Positions 11,427-22,370 are shown, counted from the first letter of the stretch. The stretch is DNA of 64,000 nt from Ilex aquifolium (GCA_951799425.1 OX637391.1:49199069-49263068), one strand, 5' to 3'. A program made the numbers and translations. Notes: a model not told the origin generated them from the letters alone.

Positions 11427-12655
11427 CCCCCTCCCCTTAAACTTGGTTTTGCACCTCCAAGTTCTTATCTTACAAATCACTTCATGATAGAGGGGTTTCA
11501 TGGAATTATTGGATACTTAATGAGGTTGAGTTTCACCTCCTTCAATAGTAAGAATCTTTAAAGTCATCTACTTTGTGGTGTAGAGCTTGTGATAAGTCTT
11601 CTCACACTTGTAAATTATCTTCATGTTTCCTATTTTCTTCTTGACCCTTGGTGTATTCACCTTTTTTTTTTTCTTAAAAATCCTGGAGCTTCTGTTGTAT
11701 TGCATCTCTTGGATCAAGAAGTGTCTCCATATTCACCCAACCTGTGTCACTTAACACATTCTCTACACTAAGTTGGAAACAACAATTAGTGTAACTTTCA
11801 AAAAATCCATCACCTTGAACGTGATTCTCAAGAATTTCGACATGATAATCTTCACTTTGATGTTAGGTCGGAAAAACATTTTTCATGCTTACTCCATAGA
11901 ATCCCTTTCTAATGTCCTTAATCACGCAAGGATCTTTGGTTTCTTCTTCATTTTTTAACAAATTCTTCAATTTCTTTCACCTTTAAATAGAGTTCTTCAC
12001 GAACTTTGTTTGCTTCCATTTCTTAAGTTACTTCTTCAACTTCATCGTTTTCTTCATCTTCTCTAGCCTCTTGAACTTCAAACTTTAACTTTGGCCTTCT
12101 CAACTTGCTTGACTTCAACATGATAATGCTTTTCTTGATCCTTTATTGGTGTGTGTCTTCAAAATCACACTCTTCTTTTATATATTCATCTTCTTCAAAA
12201 ATACTCACCTTATGTTTGGATATTACACTCTCAATCATCTTTCAAACATAATTTGAAAATCTTGAATCTTCAAATACTTCCAAATTTCTAGATATGTCGC
12301 CTTCTTGAGAACTCTGAGCATCTTTTCCTTTTTCTTATCTCGGAATGTTCTAAGCAAGCCACTCTTTGGAATTTCTTCAATTATATCCCACAAAATCACA
12401 TGTTTTAAGATAAAAATGAAGGTAATCTTCATTCTCTTGTAATTAGAGAACATCATCTTTTCATATAAAAAATATATATTGGTGAATCTTCTATGATCAT
12501 CAGAGTCGTGATGAGCTATCTAGACTTCCAGGATCGAAAAGTTGGCTCTGATGGAGAGTTATCTACATTTCTAGGATCAAAAGCTGGCTCTAATACTAAT
12601 TTGTTAGAATTACTTCAGTGTTACTTTGGTTGAAAAAATTGCTCTGATATCACTT
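11427..12655 (-). mobile_element. Internal region of the degenerate copia-like element
   Basis: It runs from a primer-binding site (minus strand TGATATCAGAGC at 12641-12652, close to the initiator tRNA-Met complement) to the purine tract at 11427-11444. At about 1.2 kb it has room for gag only, so the element was non-autonomous or deleted. Confidence 0.55.
12235..12456 (-). pseudogene. copia-type gag fragment (UBN2/DUF4219-like)
   Basis: The minus-strand reading contains LWDIIEEIPKSG and a downstream KKATYLEIWKYL, resembling the 'LWdiVE ... ALxxIwe' pattern of copia-type gag proteins. The frame is short and broken on both sides. Assignment rests on this weak pattern and on its place behind the primer-binding site. 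Confidence 0.4.
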
Positions 12656-12845
12656 TGTTAGAGTCAAGAGGACTAGAAATAAAATACAAGGAAGTAGACG
12701 AGGATATGAATACTCAAAGAAAAAATAATTGCATTCAAGTGGATTACAATCACAACTTGGACTCTTCACAATGTTCACATACTCACTCAACCCAACTCTA
12801 CTTACGTCTAACACTAAGTCACATACCCTAATTCATAGGATGTGT
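12656..12845 (-). repeat. 5' LTR (truncated) of the degenerate copia-like element
   Basis: Direct repeat of 9972-10125 in the same orientation, ending CTCTAACA on the minus strand immediately before the primer-binding site. Similarity to the other LTR stops near 12840, so the outer part is lost or diverged. Confidence 0.55.
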
Positions 12846-13648
12846 CCCACATATTTGGTTTGGAGGCCATGATGACCAAGAAAGTGTGTACGAACACCTA
12901 CATGATTAAATCATTAATCTTTTATGATATGTGTAAATCTGAATAAATATGCTCAAAAATTGTTATTAACTTTCTGATTAATACGTTCACAATGTTAAAA
13001 CATTTGTCAAAGATAGGGAAAGAAGAAAGTTGGGGTCTTCAAGCAATGGAGTAACAGAGATAGTCATTCAAGGAGTGAGTGAAGCTAATACAACTAATAT
13101 GTGCCAGCAGAGTCTGAATATAAAATGTTCTAGTTTGTGTCGCATAGGTTTATAGTTTGCAAGGTAACTTTTGCTGTTGACATGATGTATTTTGAATATG
13201 GCAGGGTTTTTTGTGGCAATGCATCTTTTTCTGATTTTTTTTAGATGCTTGTTATTTTTGGATGCCTGCCTATTTGATGTAATATGTATACATGTTTTTC
13301 ATCTTGCCCTTTTTAATGTAGTACATCAAATTAGTTGAAAATGTTGAGAGAGTGGCTTTCCAGATTATTTTTTGAACAGTCAAGTGGCTTTCCTGGATGG
13401 AACTTGTGGTATGTATGTACCCAATGCTCCATGTCTCTCAACGGTAAAATGGAGTTTTGCAACAGTAAGATGATCCGGTTCTCAATTGATGCTGGACTCC
13501 ATAGTAGGGATGTGCAATTTGGGGATTATTTTTATATTTTTTTGATGACATCATCAATTTCTAACTATTATCTGAATGTAAACTGAAAGTATGGGTTAAT
13601 GCTTTACACGTGGATAAACTTTGTGAGGTCTATGTATAATATTAAAAA
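12846..13648. other. Intergenic, no gene recognised
   Basis: AT-rich sequence with one open stretch (13335-13586, 83 codons) that has no recognisable domain. Between 12970 and 13110 the plus strand has short protein-like pieces that may be old transposon coding, but I could not assign them. Confidence 0.5.
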
Positions 13649-13982
13649 CTAGTCATAACTCGTGTCTGAAGGCACGATAAAATATAAGATTCTAGCATTC
13701 AAAAAATTGATCATACTATACCAAATTTGAAATTAATTTCTACCTATTATTTTCTTAAAAATAGCGTCAAAATTTTCTCAAAATACATAACTCGATAAAA
13801 AAATTTCAACATATATACATTATCATGTATGAATAATGTATGAAATAAAAGTTATGTTAAACTACAAATTAACTAAATATTAAATAATTGAACATGTGAT
13901 AGAATTAGATAATGTGATATTTTTTGGAGAGAAAAAGTATAGGGGATAAATATACAACTTGCTTTCTGATTTATTATATAGA
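13649..13982 (-). mobile_element. Small non-autonomous Helitron, 334 bp
   Basis: Minus strand: starts TCTATATAATAAATCAG at 13982, ends with the hairpin CGTGCCTTCAGACACG plus AGTTATGACTAG, lying between A and T. The ends are nearly the same as those of the 2.07 kb Helitron at 6905-8973, and the hairpin matches the one at 31496-31511. Confidence 0.8.
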
Positions 13983-14890
13983 TATTAAGGAGTCTGACTA
14001 ATTTAAGTGATAAACCTCAAGGGGACTGAATATAATTTACCCTTTTGAAAAAACGATAAGGGTGTCTCTAATCTACATGCAATGAACTATGAGGTGAAGA
14101 AAAAAATATTGAACAGAACAGTAACACTATATGACATTGATGATATTGAATGTAACAGTGATACCATATAACATTGATGATGTAGTGTCACTAATAAGTG
14201 ATAAAATATTAAGTGGATTTAGTGGGTTTCACTGTTTTACTAATTATCAATAACTACGTCAGTTATGTTAGAATAGTGTGGTTCGTCAATACTATGTATT
14301 GTTTCATAATTGATTGGTGACATTACATGACAATGATTACCTGGTGCCTCCATTACACCCAATATTTACTCGAGGTGGAGAGAGTGACTTGTCCATTTCA
14401 TTGGGGATTTGGGAGATTATATAAATCCGGAAACAACCAATTTTCTATTTTATTAATTTTGATCAATTGTAATTATAGATTATAAAGTTTGGGTGAAATT
14501 ATTCTCACCCCACAAATATCTATTCCCACTCTATTTAATTTCTTATGATCAAACTATTAAGTTCACCATTTCTATACTCACCCTATAATATATAAACCCC
14601 TTTAATAAATAAGTCTACCTTATATTTTCTCATAATTAAGATTTTATTCGCTATCTAATCTCATACCCACCCAATTCATATATCTCAATCCAAACTATCA
14701 CTCTCTGTATCGGAACTATAACTTTTGAAGAGAGAGAGACAGAGATTCCCCGAAGACCTAGTACAAATAGAAAGATTTCAATTTTGTTTTGTTTTTTTTG
14801 GGTTATCCCAATTCTTCTTAAGGTTTCGGGACCGCTAGGATATTGCCTTACGCCATTGATGGCTAAATTTACGAGAGAGTTTGGATGATA

Positions 14891-14893
<3 letters not shown>

Positions 14894-14937
<44 letters not shown>
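14894..14937. repeat. (GA)n microsatellite
   Basis: About 22 GA units within the left half of the Mutator-like element. Open frames across it on both strands are only repeat translations. Confidence 0.9.
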
Positions 14938-14941
<4 letters not shown>

Positions 14942-15302
14942 AGGGCAAGAGTTTATTGGATGACTTGGTGTTATTTTTTGGATGTCCGTATCTGTACACA
15001 TGTGTATGCTTCACAAGGAACAAAAAATTTTTTATTTTTTGTTAAAAGTATCTTGACGGGCTTGATCCACCTGGCCCAGCTCAGAGGCCCAGTCCAAGAT
15101 TATAGACTAGGCCCACATTAAACATACGAACTAAGCCCACCACTAGATGGAGGAAATTAGGTTAGGTTAGTCGCGCCTTTTTGAAAGAGTTAGGTCAGTC
15201 GTGCCATCATAAAAGACTCAATCTACAACTGACATGCGAAAAGATCTTCTTAAAATGCGTATGTCACCACCTCCACGAAATTGTCTCGCTTGTTATGAAA
15301 AG

Positions 15303-16193
15303 TGATGATGCACAAAATTGTCTTTGGCAAGATCAACAGTCAAGTATGAATAGTGATGCAATTAACGAGTAATTAATGAGCAATCAATGGCAATCAATGA
15401 ATCAAAACCATAAACAGAGAATTAACACATGGATGTATAGTGGTTCGGTCTTGGATGACCTACATCCACTCTCTGGAATGGCAGCGATGGCCGGTGTTCT
15501 TTATTAATGAAGAAGAGTCACCAGAGTGTTACAGAGCTTTGAGAGAGGGGGAACAATGCGTAGAGGTGTAGGAGGTGTGGTGTGTGTAGATTATGAGATG
15601 CCTCTCCAAGTGGAGAGAGCTTACATTATATAGGTTTACTAAGGCGGTGAGTTGAGACGGTCACCACTATTTTGGTAAGTGTAGTTATGGTAGGATTCCA
15701 CCACTTTGGGAAGTACAAGTATGGTAGGATTTGATCTCCGGTGCGTATCCCGATATTTTTTCCCTCGTGCCCCTATTCCGTCGGAGGTGGTCCTGAGATG
15801 GACTAAGCTTGATTTGGAGTGGGCTAGGCTTGAGTTAGAAGGCTTCTTTGGAATAAGGAGGCAAGGGAAGAGGAGACCAAGGCAGGAAGGAGGAGGAGGA
15901 GGAGACCAGGACCAGGCGCCCCCATGGGCGGCGCCCACTTGGGCGTGGCCAGCCTCCTAGGCGCCCCCTTGGGCGTGACCAACCTCCTAGGCGCCCCCTT
16001 GGGCGTGGACAACCTCCAAGGCGGCGCCCCCTTGGTCCATGGGCTTGAATTTTGTGCTCCGTATCAATTTGCAGCCGTACTTTTGGTTTCCCTTTATGCC
16101 CTCTGTGATTTGGGCTATTCAACTCCGGGATTTTCTTTGGGCTTTCTTGGTCCACTTAAATTGGGCTCGGCCCAGTCAATTTCGGACTCGTCA
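15303..16193 (-). repeat. 3' LTR of the gag-only gypsy element
   Basis: 891 bp; minus strand starts TGACGAGTCC and ends GTGCATCATCA. It is longer than its partner because of two extra short segments near 15805-15885. It contains repeated GGGCG..CTTGGGCGTG blocks around 15915-16030. Confidence 0.88.
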
Positions 16194-17040
16194 TTTGCCC
16201 CCCATGCTCCAAGCTTCTGACTTCTATGAGAGGAAAAAGTTGTGGGCATGTACTCTAGCTTTGCTCGGGTAGGCCTTTCTTTGCTCCGCATTGTAGTTGT
16301 TTTTCCTTCTTTGGAGACTGACTGAATTTATTGGTATCGGATTTTTTTTCAAAAAGTTCTAGCCCACCATCTTTGACTTTTTTTTTTCTTCCTTCTTTGG
16401 GCGTTGGCTTCCTGATCTTTTTTTTTTTTTTTTCTTCTTTCTTTTCTTCCCTTGGGCACCACCTTCTTTGACTTCTTTCCTTTTTTTTTTTTTTATTTTC
16501 CCTTTGGCTTGGGCGTCGCCCTCTTGGGCGTGGAGACTTTTTTTTTTTTTTTGGCTTGGATTCCCTGGGCGCCGCCTCCTTTCCCCCTTCTTCTATTTTT
16601 TTTTTCTTCTTAGCTTCAGTGGGCGCCGCCTCCAGGACTTCTCCCTTTTTTTTTCTTTTTTCTTTTTCTCTTCTTCCTTTGGCTTGGGCGTCGCCCTCTT
16701 GGGCGTGGACTCCTCTTTCTTTTTTTTTTTTCTTTTTCCTTTGGCTTGGGCGTCGCCCTCTTGGGCGTGGACACTTTTTTTTTTTTTCTTCTTTGCCTTG
16801 GCTTGGGCGCCGCCCTCTTGGGCGTGGACTCTCCTTCCTCTTTTTTTTTTTTTTTTTCTTTTTCCTTTGGCTTGGGCGCCGCCCTCTTGGGCGTGGACTC
16901 CCCTTTTTTTTTTTTTGATGCAAAGTGAGGAGGGACTTTGGCGAGGAGTCCATGGGCAGTGTGGGCGAAATGGAAGGACTCATCCCCTGGGCGACGCCAG
17001 CGCCTTGCTAGGCGGCGCCTTCTTTGTCGTGGACCCCTGT
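16194..17040. repeat. Polypyrimidine / GGGCGTCGCC tandem repeat region
   Basis: Units of roughly 60-70 bp combine a T-rich run with a CTTGGGCGYCGCCCTCTTGG block, repeated about six times between 16490 and 16910. On the minus strand this reads as a lysine-rich SPRPRGRRPSQ repeat. The open frames here follow from the repeat composition and are not taken as a gene. Confidence 0.8.
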
Positions 17041-17225
17041 ATGGCATAAAATGTAGGGGGAGACTTGTTGGGCGGCGTCAGCTTGACAGGCGAGGCAGGA
17101 GCATTGCAAGGGGCTTTGGGCGACACCAAGAGGTTGGCAGGGCGTCTTGGGCGACACCTTGAGTCTTGCTATGGGCGGCGCCTCTCTGGTGCTTGGCCAT
17201 TAGCTGACCTTATCTCTGATTACAG

Positions 17226-18370
17226 GCGTCATGTTGATAGGGCGATGATGGAGACTCCTTGTGCTTTTAGGGTGGTGTCTTCTCCTCCTCCCAAGAGGGC
17301 GAGGTTTGATGTCCCCAGTGCTTCTCAGTTAAGGTCCGATGGCTAGATTGCTTCCTGGGAGAAGGGACCCGGTGGTACCCCCACTCTTTCCCAGACCGTG
17401 GCTCATGTGTGTACCAGAGCTAACTGTTGTACTACTGTAGGAGTTGAGACTCCAATGCGGTCTTGCTACGGGGACTGCAGCCTGAGCTTCAAAAGTGTGC
17501 CTGACAAAAACAATGTTATCCCAATATTCAAATATTTAACATGATTACCTGGAGAGAGAGGCAAGTTGTTTGCATGAGAGTAAAGTCATTGTAGATGTCC
17601 CGTAGGAGGGCCGCATGAGCTGAGGCCGAGCTACTTTTAGTCTCGGAGGATGGCTGTCGTGGCAGACTACATAGGTCGAGCTACGTATAGTCTCGGGAGA
17701 TGGCTGCCGTGGCAGAGGCTTACTAGGTGACTACTTGCGTGAGAGCAGAGTCATAGGCCGAGCTACGTATAGTCTCGGGTGATGGCTGCCGTAGCAGAGG
17801 TTTACTTGGTGACTACGTGCACGAGAGCAGAGTCATAGGGGCCGAGCTACGTATAGTCTCGGGAGATGGCTGCCGTAGCAGAGGCTTACTTGGCGACTAC
17901 GTGCACGAGAGCAGAGTCATAGAGGCCGAGCTACGTATAGTCTCGGGAGATGGCTGCCGTAGCAGAGGCTTACAAGGTGTGTCCCGCACTCTTCTTTGAC
18001 TTTCTTCCTTTATATTTTTGGCTTTGAATGCCTATAGGTGGCTGTTGTTTTGCCCTGCTTGTTTACAGATACGCTGAAGATCAGGGAGGTAATTGATGGC
18101 CAGGCAGCGGAGAGGCGGACACATGAGGTTGCTGAACGGCAGGCGCGAGAGGATGCCGCGTAGCTTGCACGACAGACACGAGGGGATGTCGTGAAACTGT
18201 TAAGGCTCGAGCGGCAGGCATGAGAGGATGCCGCTGAGAAGTTGAGGCTAGCGCATGAAAGGGCTGCTCAACTTGAGACTGACCTTTGAGTAGCACTTGA
18301 GAAAGCTACTAGGCCAGAGGCTCACTCCATAGAGATGGAGGAGATGAGAGATGATGCTGAGGAGCTGGGT
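17226..18370 (+). pseudogene. Antisense extra reading frame of the gypsy element (exon-like, coiled coil), broken
   Basis: On the strand opposite gag, two coding-like blocks each follow a plant-type acceptor. The first (17226-17345) follows ctgattacag and ends KRARFDVPSASQLRSDG. The second (from 18070) follows cttgtttacag and reads REVIDGQAAERRTHEVAERQ and on through heptad-like Ala/Glu/Arg segments (AAEKLRLAHERAAQLETDL) with three stops (TAG, TGA, TGA), each one C-to-T change from CAG or CGA. Extra antisense frames between coding region and 3' LTR are known in Tat-lineage gypsy elements, some with plant mobile domain similarity. I do not see enough to name the domain. Confidence 0.5.
17590..17985. 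repeat. GC-rich tandem repeat, ~85-95 bp unit, about four to five copies
   Basis: The unit contains GCCGAGCTACGTATAGTCTC, then GGAGATGGCTGCCGTAGCAG and GACTACGTGCACGAGAGCAG. Copies at about 17620, 17675, 17757, 17838 and 17925 become more alike towards the right. It lies between the two exon-like blocks of the antisense frame, in what would be its intron. Confidence 0.85.
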
Positions 18371-18484
18371 GCCTGGTGGGCCCCTGCTGTTACTGGGCGC
18401 CTGAGATTGGGCACATGAGGCAAGGCGCCTGCTGCTGGACGCCTGAGATTGGGCATCTGAGGCAGGGCGCCTGCTGCTGGACGC

Positions 18485-18775
18485 CTGAGATTTGGCGCCT
18501 GTTGCTGAGTGCCTAGTGAGAGGGGGCGAGACCCCTCGTTGGCATCATGGGGGCGCCCAAGGTGGAGAGGGCGAGACCCCTTGTCTGAGCGGCATCATGG
18601 GAGGTGCCCAAGGTGGAGAGGGCAAGACCCCTCGTCGGCATCATGGGGGCACCCAAGGTGGAGAGGGCGAGACCCATTGTTGGCATCATGGGGGGCACCT
18701 CTGAGACCCCTCGTTGGCATCATGGAGGGCGCCCAAGGTCGAGAGGGCGAGACCCCTCGTCGGCATCTATTGTTG
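18485..18775. repeat. GC-rich tandem repeat, ~50-60 bp unit, five to six copies
   Basis: The unit reads GGCGAGACCCCTCGT, then GGCATCATGGGGGCGCCC and AAGGTGGAGAG. A different short repeat (GGCGCCTGCTGCTGGACGCC) precedes it at 18420-18490. Frames across it on both strands are repeat artefacts. Confidence 0.85.
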
Positions 18776-19028
18776 AGGGCGTCTGGCGATGGTCGCCTTT
18801 TTGTCTAACTTGTTGTTAGATCATGTTCAGACTTTTGTAAGCTGTTTGTAAATTTTAGGAAAGCACAACAATTCTGGACACAATAATCTTCGCAGAAAGT
18901 TATTTCATAAAATAACAAATAACAAAATAAATCAACTAATAAATGATAGATAAAATCTTCAGGTGCTCGGTGTCCCATAGGTGGGCCGAGATTTTCCTGG
19001 TGGAGTTGGAGTCACCTCCTACTAGCCC

Positions 19029-20728
19029 TTAGGCGATCGTCTGAATTTCTTCGAGGGGTTGCTGACGTTCTCTGTCATCCTGGTCCCGACCAGGTGGTGG
19101 GGCTTGTGCTCTGCTAGCAACGTACTGCCTCAAGTGGCCACGTTGTATAAGCTCATCAATCTGCCTTTTAAGATCAAAGCAGTCGTCAGTATCATGGTCG
19201 TGGTCGCGGTGGAAGCGACAGTACTTGTTCGGACTCCTCTGGTTCGGGGCGGTCTTCATCTTTTCGGGCCAGCGGAGCGTGGGGTCATCCTGTATCTGAA
19301 ACAGGATGTGCTCCACTGAGGCGTTGAGTGGCGTGAATGGTTGTCGCTCTCTCAGAGGTGGGGGACCAAGGCGGTCCTTGATAGAGATTCTCTCTGTCCT
19401 GTTTCTTTTGTTCTCTACCTCCCACTTGTCTTCGTGGGTGTCCTTCCTTTTCTCCCCTCCTCGGGAGGACTTACCTCGACGGGCCTTGGTGACGTTCTCG
19501 GCATTCACATACTTCTGTGCTCTGGTCAGCAGCTCGGGCATGCTGGAGGGTGGTTTCTTGAGGACAGAGAACATGAAGCTGGAGGGGAGGACTTACCTCG
19601 ACGGGCCTTGGTGACGTTCTCGGCATTCACATACTTCTGTGCTCTGGTCAGCAGCTCGGGCATGCTGGAGGGTGGTTTCTTGAGGACAGAGAACATGAAG
19701 CTGGAGGTGTGGAGGCCGGCGATAAAGGCAGCTAAGGCTACCTTATCATCTAGCTCCTCAACCTGGATGACCTCGTCGTTGAAACGGACAAGGTAGCTTC
19801 TGAGGCTTTCGTCCCTGTCCTGTTTGATGGTGAGCAGGTGGGTCACTGACTTTTGATGGCGACGTCCCCCAATGAAGTGGGAGACGAAAGACCTACTGAG
19901 CTCTGCGAAAGAATGGATAGAGGAGGGCTTCATCTTGGAGAACCACTGGCGAGCAGACCCCTTCAGGGTGGTAGGGAAAGCTCTGCACATAATCTCCTCA
20001 GGCACGTTGTGGAGTTGCATGAGGGATTTGTACGTGTCGAGGTGGTCGATGGGGTCTTTAGTGCCGTCGAAGATCTCGATATTGGGCATCTTGAACTTCG
20101 AAGGTAGAGGATAATTGACAATATCAGCAGTAAAAGGCGTATCAGTACGTCTTACCAGGTAGTCCACGGCTTCAGGCGCCTGTGCCTTAATGGCGTTGAG
20201 GGCATCACCGAGTTGGTTCTGCACCTCTCTAATCTTCTCATCCCAGTGGTTGGGGACATCCTCTTCTGGGTGGTGGTACTGGCTATCATGGTCTCCGTAT
20301 TCACTTTCTCCATCTTCGTGCTCCTGCACAGGTACGTGTGGAGGGGGTACATGTGAACTCCCTGAGCGCTGAGGAGGGACTGTTGGGCGAGGGGCGCCCT
20401 GGTATGGCCTTGGGGCTTTCTGGCGAGGAGCCCCATGGTAGGGTGCTGCTTGGCGCCCTGAGTGAATAGGTTGTTGCTCCTCTCCTGTTGGAGGGAGTGG
20501 GGCTCTTCCCACAGGGTGAGGGGTGACACCTCCCTGGGCAAGCATCAACTGTATTATCTGTTGGTTTTGGTTTACCAACTGCTGCATGGTTTGTAGGAGC
20601 TGTTGCCCGACGACAGGGGTTGCCGTAGCAGACGGCTCCGATGGTGCGAGGGGAGGTGGTACCTCCTCCCGGGGGGCCGGGTTGTTGTCTTCGGGATGTT
20701 GAGACCTCGACCTCGTAGTGATTGTCAT
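19029..20728 (-). pseudogene. Ty3/gypsy gag, frameshifted by a 122-bp duplication
   Basis: The minus-strand frame starts at ATG 20728, 49 bp after the 5' LTR. An N-terminal Pro/Gln-rich half is followed by a retrotransposon gag core near residues 210-340 (EIFDGTKDPIDHLDTY, FPTTLKGSARQWF, RDESLRSYLVRFNDE). The second part (19574-19029) holds a Cys/His knuckle-like motif CRFHRDHDHDTDDC and DLKRQIDELIQRGHLRQYV, then a stop. The two parts lie in different frames because 19464-19585 is duplicated. Family function: capsid protein that packages element RNA. No protease follows. Confidence 0.9.
19464..19707. repeat. 122-bp tandem duplication inside gag
   Basis: The stretch beginning GGAGGACTTACCTCGACGGG at 19464 recurs at 19586 and is nearly identical over 122 bp. 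Because 122 is not a multiple of three, the duplication throws gag out of frame. The near identity shows it is recent. Confidence 0.9.
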
Positions 20729-20776
20729 GGATTGAAAGAGTAGGAAAACTAGTCGTTCCCACAGACGACGCCAAAC

Positions 20777-21616
20777 TGATGATGCACAAAATTGTCTTTG
20801 GCAAGATCAACAGTCAAGTATGAATAGTGATGCAATTAACGAATAATTAACGAGCAATCAATGAATCAAAACCATAAACAGAGAATTAACACAGAGATGT
20901 ATAGTGGTTCGGTCTCGGATGACCTACGTCCACTCTCTGGAATGGCAGCGATGACCGGTGTTCTTTATTAATGAAGAAGAGTCACCGGAGTGTTACAGAG
21001 CTTTGAGAGAGGGGGAGCAATGCGTAGAGGTGTAGGAGGTGTGGTGTGTGTAGATTATGAGATGCCTCTCCAAGTGGAGAGAGCTTACATTATATAAGTT
21101 TACTAAGGCGGTGAGTTGAGGCGGTCATCACTATTTTGGTAAGTGTAGTTATGGTAGGATTCCACCACTTTGGGAAGTACAAGTATGGTATGATTTGATC
21201 TCCGGTGCGTATCTCGATATTTTCTCCCTCGTGCCCCTATTCCGTCGGAGGTGGTCCTGAGATGGACTAAGCTTGAGTTAGAAGGCTTCTTTGGAATAAG
21301 GAGGCAAGGGAGGAGGAGGAGGAGGAGACCAGGACCAGACGCCCCCATGGGCGGCGCCCACTTGGGCGTGACCAGCCTCCTAGGTGCCCCCTTGGGCGTG
21401 ACCAACCTCCTAGGCGCCCCCTTGGGCGTGGACAACCTCCAAGGCGGCGCCCCCTTGGTCCATGGACTTGAATTTTGTGCTCCGTATCGATTTGCAGCCG
21501 TACTTTTGGTTTCCCTTTATGCCCTCTGTGATTTGGGCTATTCAACTCTGGGATTTTCTTTGGGCTTTCTTGGTCCGCTTAAATTGGGCTCGGCCCAGTC
21601 AATTTCGGACTCGTAA
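20777..21616 (-). repeat. 5' LTR of the gag-only gypsy element
   Basis: 840 bp; the minus-strand start reads TTACGAGTCC (the partner has TGACGAG), and it ends GTGCATCATCA at 20777. The leader and gag follow directly. Confidence 0.88.
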
Positions 21617-22370
21617 AAAAGGACGCAATCTCTACCGAATTACCTTACCTGACGAGAAAGACGCCTCAATCTGTTATGAGTCACTTATAAATTGTAAGTC
21701 CCACCTACACAAATGGGGCATCTCTCACATCTCACTCACATCTGAGTACTCTACACCCATTGAACAATAAAATACTCAAGTCATCCTAGTCCTTCATAGT
21801 GGAGTAGGTCACTTTGATCGAATCACTTAAATTGTATTTTACTTAGATTGATTCTCATCATTTATTACTGCATTTAATACTTGACAAGTGGAGTATAAAC
21901 ACGTTTTGTGCATCATCATACCTCATCTTCTTCTTAGAATGGTTTCATTCTAAAGTTGTGACGTGTCATTTAGTGTAGAAGTCCAGTTATAGCCAGAGAA
22001 TGTCGAACATAATTGTAATATTATACAATGACACATTTTATCACACATCCCTTATAAATCATTATAGATACCCTCAAATTGAAGGATTTAATAAATGTTA
22101 ATGTGGTGAACTTAATCATTAGTATGGTGAATTTAGTTATGAATTGAAAGGTATATAAAAATGGTGTACATAGAATGAGTAATCTTACTTATAACTTATT
22201 AAAGGGTGTGTATATCATGTGGTGGATTTAGTTATTAATAGGGTGGGTATAAAAGGAGTGGATTTAGTACTTTGATAATAAAAAATTAAATGGGGGTGGA
22301 AATAAATATTTGTGGGGGTGAGAATAGCCTCATCCATAAAATTTATTGAATCTTGGGTTCCATGAATGTA

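Larger units (their letters stand above)
15303..21616 (-). mobile_element. Non-autonomous Ty3/gypsy element with gag only (TR-GAG-like, Tat-type leader)
   Basis: Two long direct repeats (15303-16193 and 20777-21616) bound a 4.6 kb interior, with 5-bp target duplication AAAAG at 15298-15302 and 21617-21621. Read on the minus strand, the 5' LTR is followed at once by GTTTGGCGTCGTCTGTGGGA, the leader type seen in Tat/Ogre-related gypsy elements. Next come a gag gene (20728 to 19029), a 2.8 kb non-pol region with several tandem repeats and an antisense reading frame, then a purine tract (GCATGGGGGGCAAA) before the 3' LTR. Protease, RT, RNase H and integrase are absent. The LTRs differ mostly by small indels, suggesting a fairly recent insertion. 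Confidence 0.88.
15054..21918 (+). mobile_element. Solo LTR (plus strand), split by the nested gag-only element
   Basis: Starts TGACGGGCTTGATCC at 15054 and ends GTGCATCATCA at 21918, flanked by near-identical 5-bp sequences TATCT (15049-15053) and TACCT (21919-21923). The termini resemble those of the nested element's own LTRs (TGACGAG...GTGCATCATCA), so this is an older, related LTR in opposite orientation. Without the insert it is about 546 bp. No second LTR or interior is present. Confidence 0.55.
14491..22335. mobile_element. Mutator-like element with ~170 bp inverted repeats, containing nested LTR elements
   Basis: The left arm (14491 to about 14640) and the inverted right arm (22335 back to about 22190) align over roughly 150-170 bp: GGGTGAAATTATTCTCACCCC against GGATGAGGCTATTCTCACCCC, with inner blocks around ATCAAAC and CCACTCC. 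A 9-bp target duplication has one mismatch (ATAAAGTTT 14482-14490, ATAAAATTT 22336-22344). Without the nested retroelement it would be about 1.5 kb. I see no MURA transposase, so it was mobilised in trans. Same family as the MITE at 7399-8095. Confidence 0.75.

Noticed and set aside
16255-16983. 242-codon lysine-rich open frame with SPRPRGRRPSQ repeats
   Set aside because: It is the translation of T-run plus GGGCG tandem repeats; length follows from the repeat having no stop in that frame.
19059-20114. Several plus-strand open frames across the gag region
   Set aside because: They are antisense shadows of the minus-strand gag, which has recognisable gag and Cys/His motifs.
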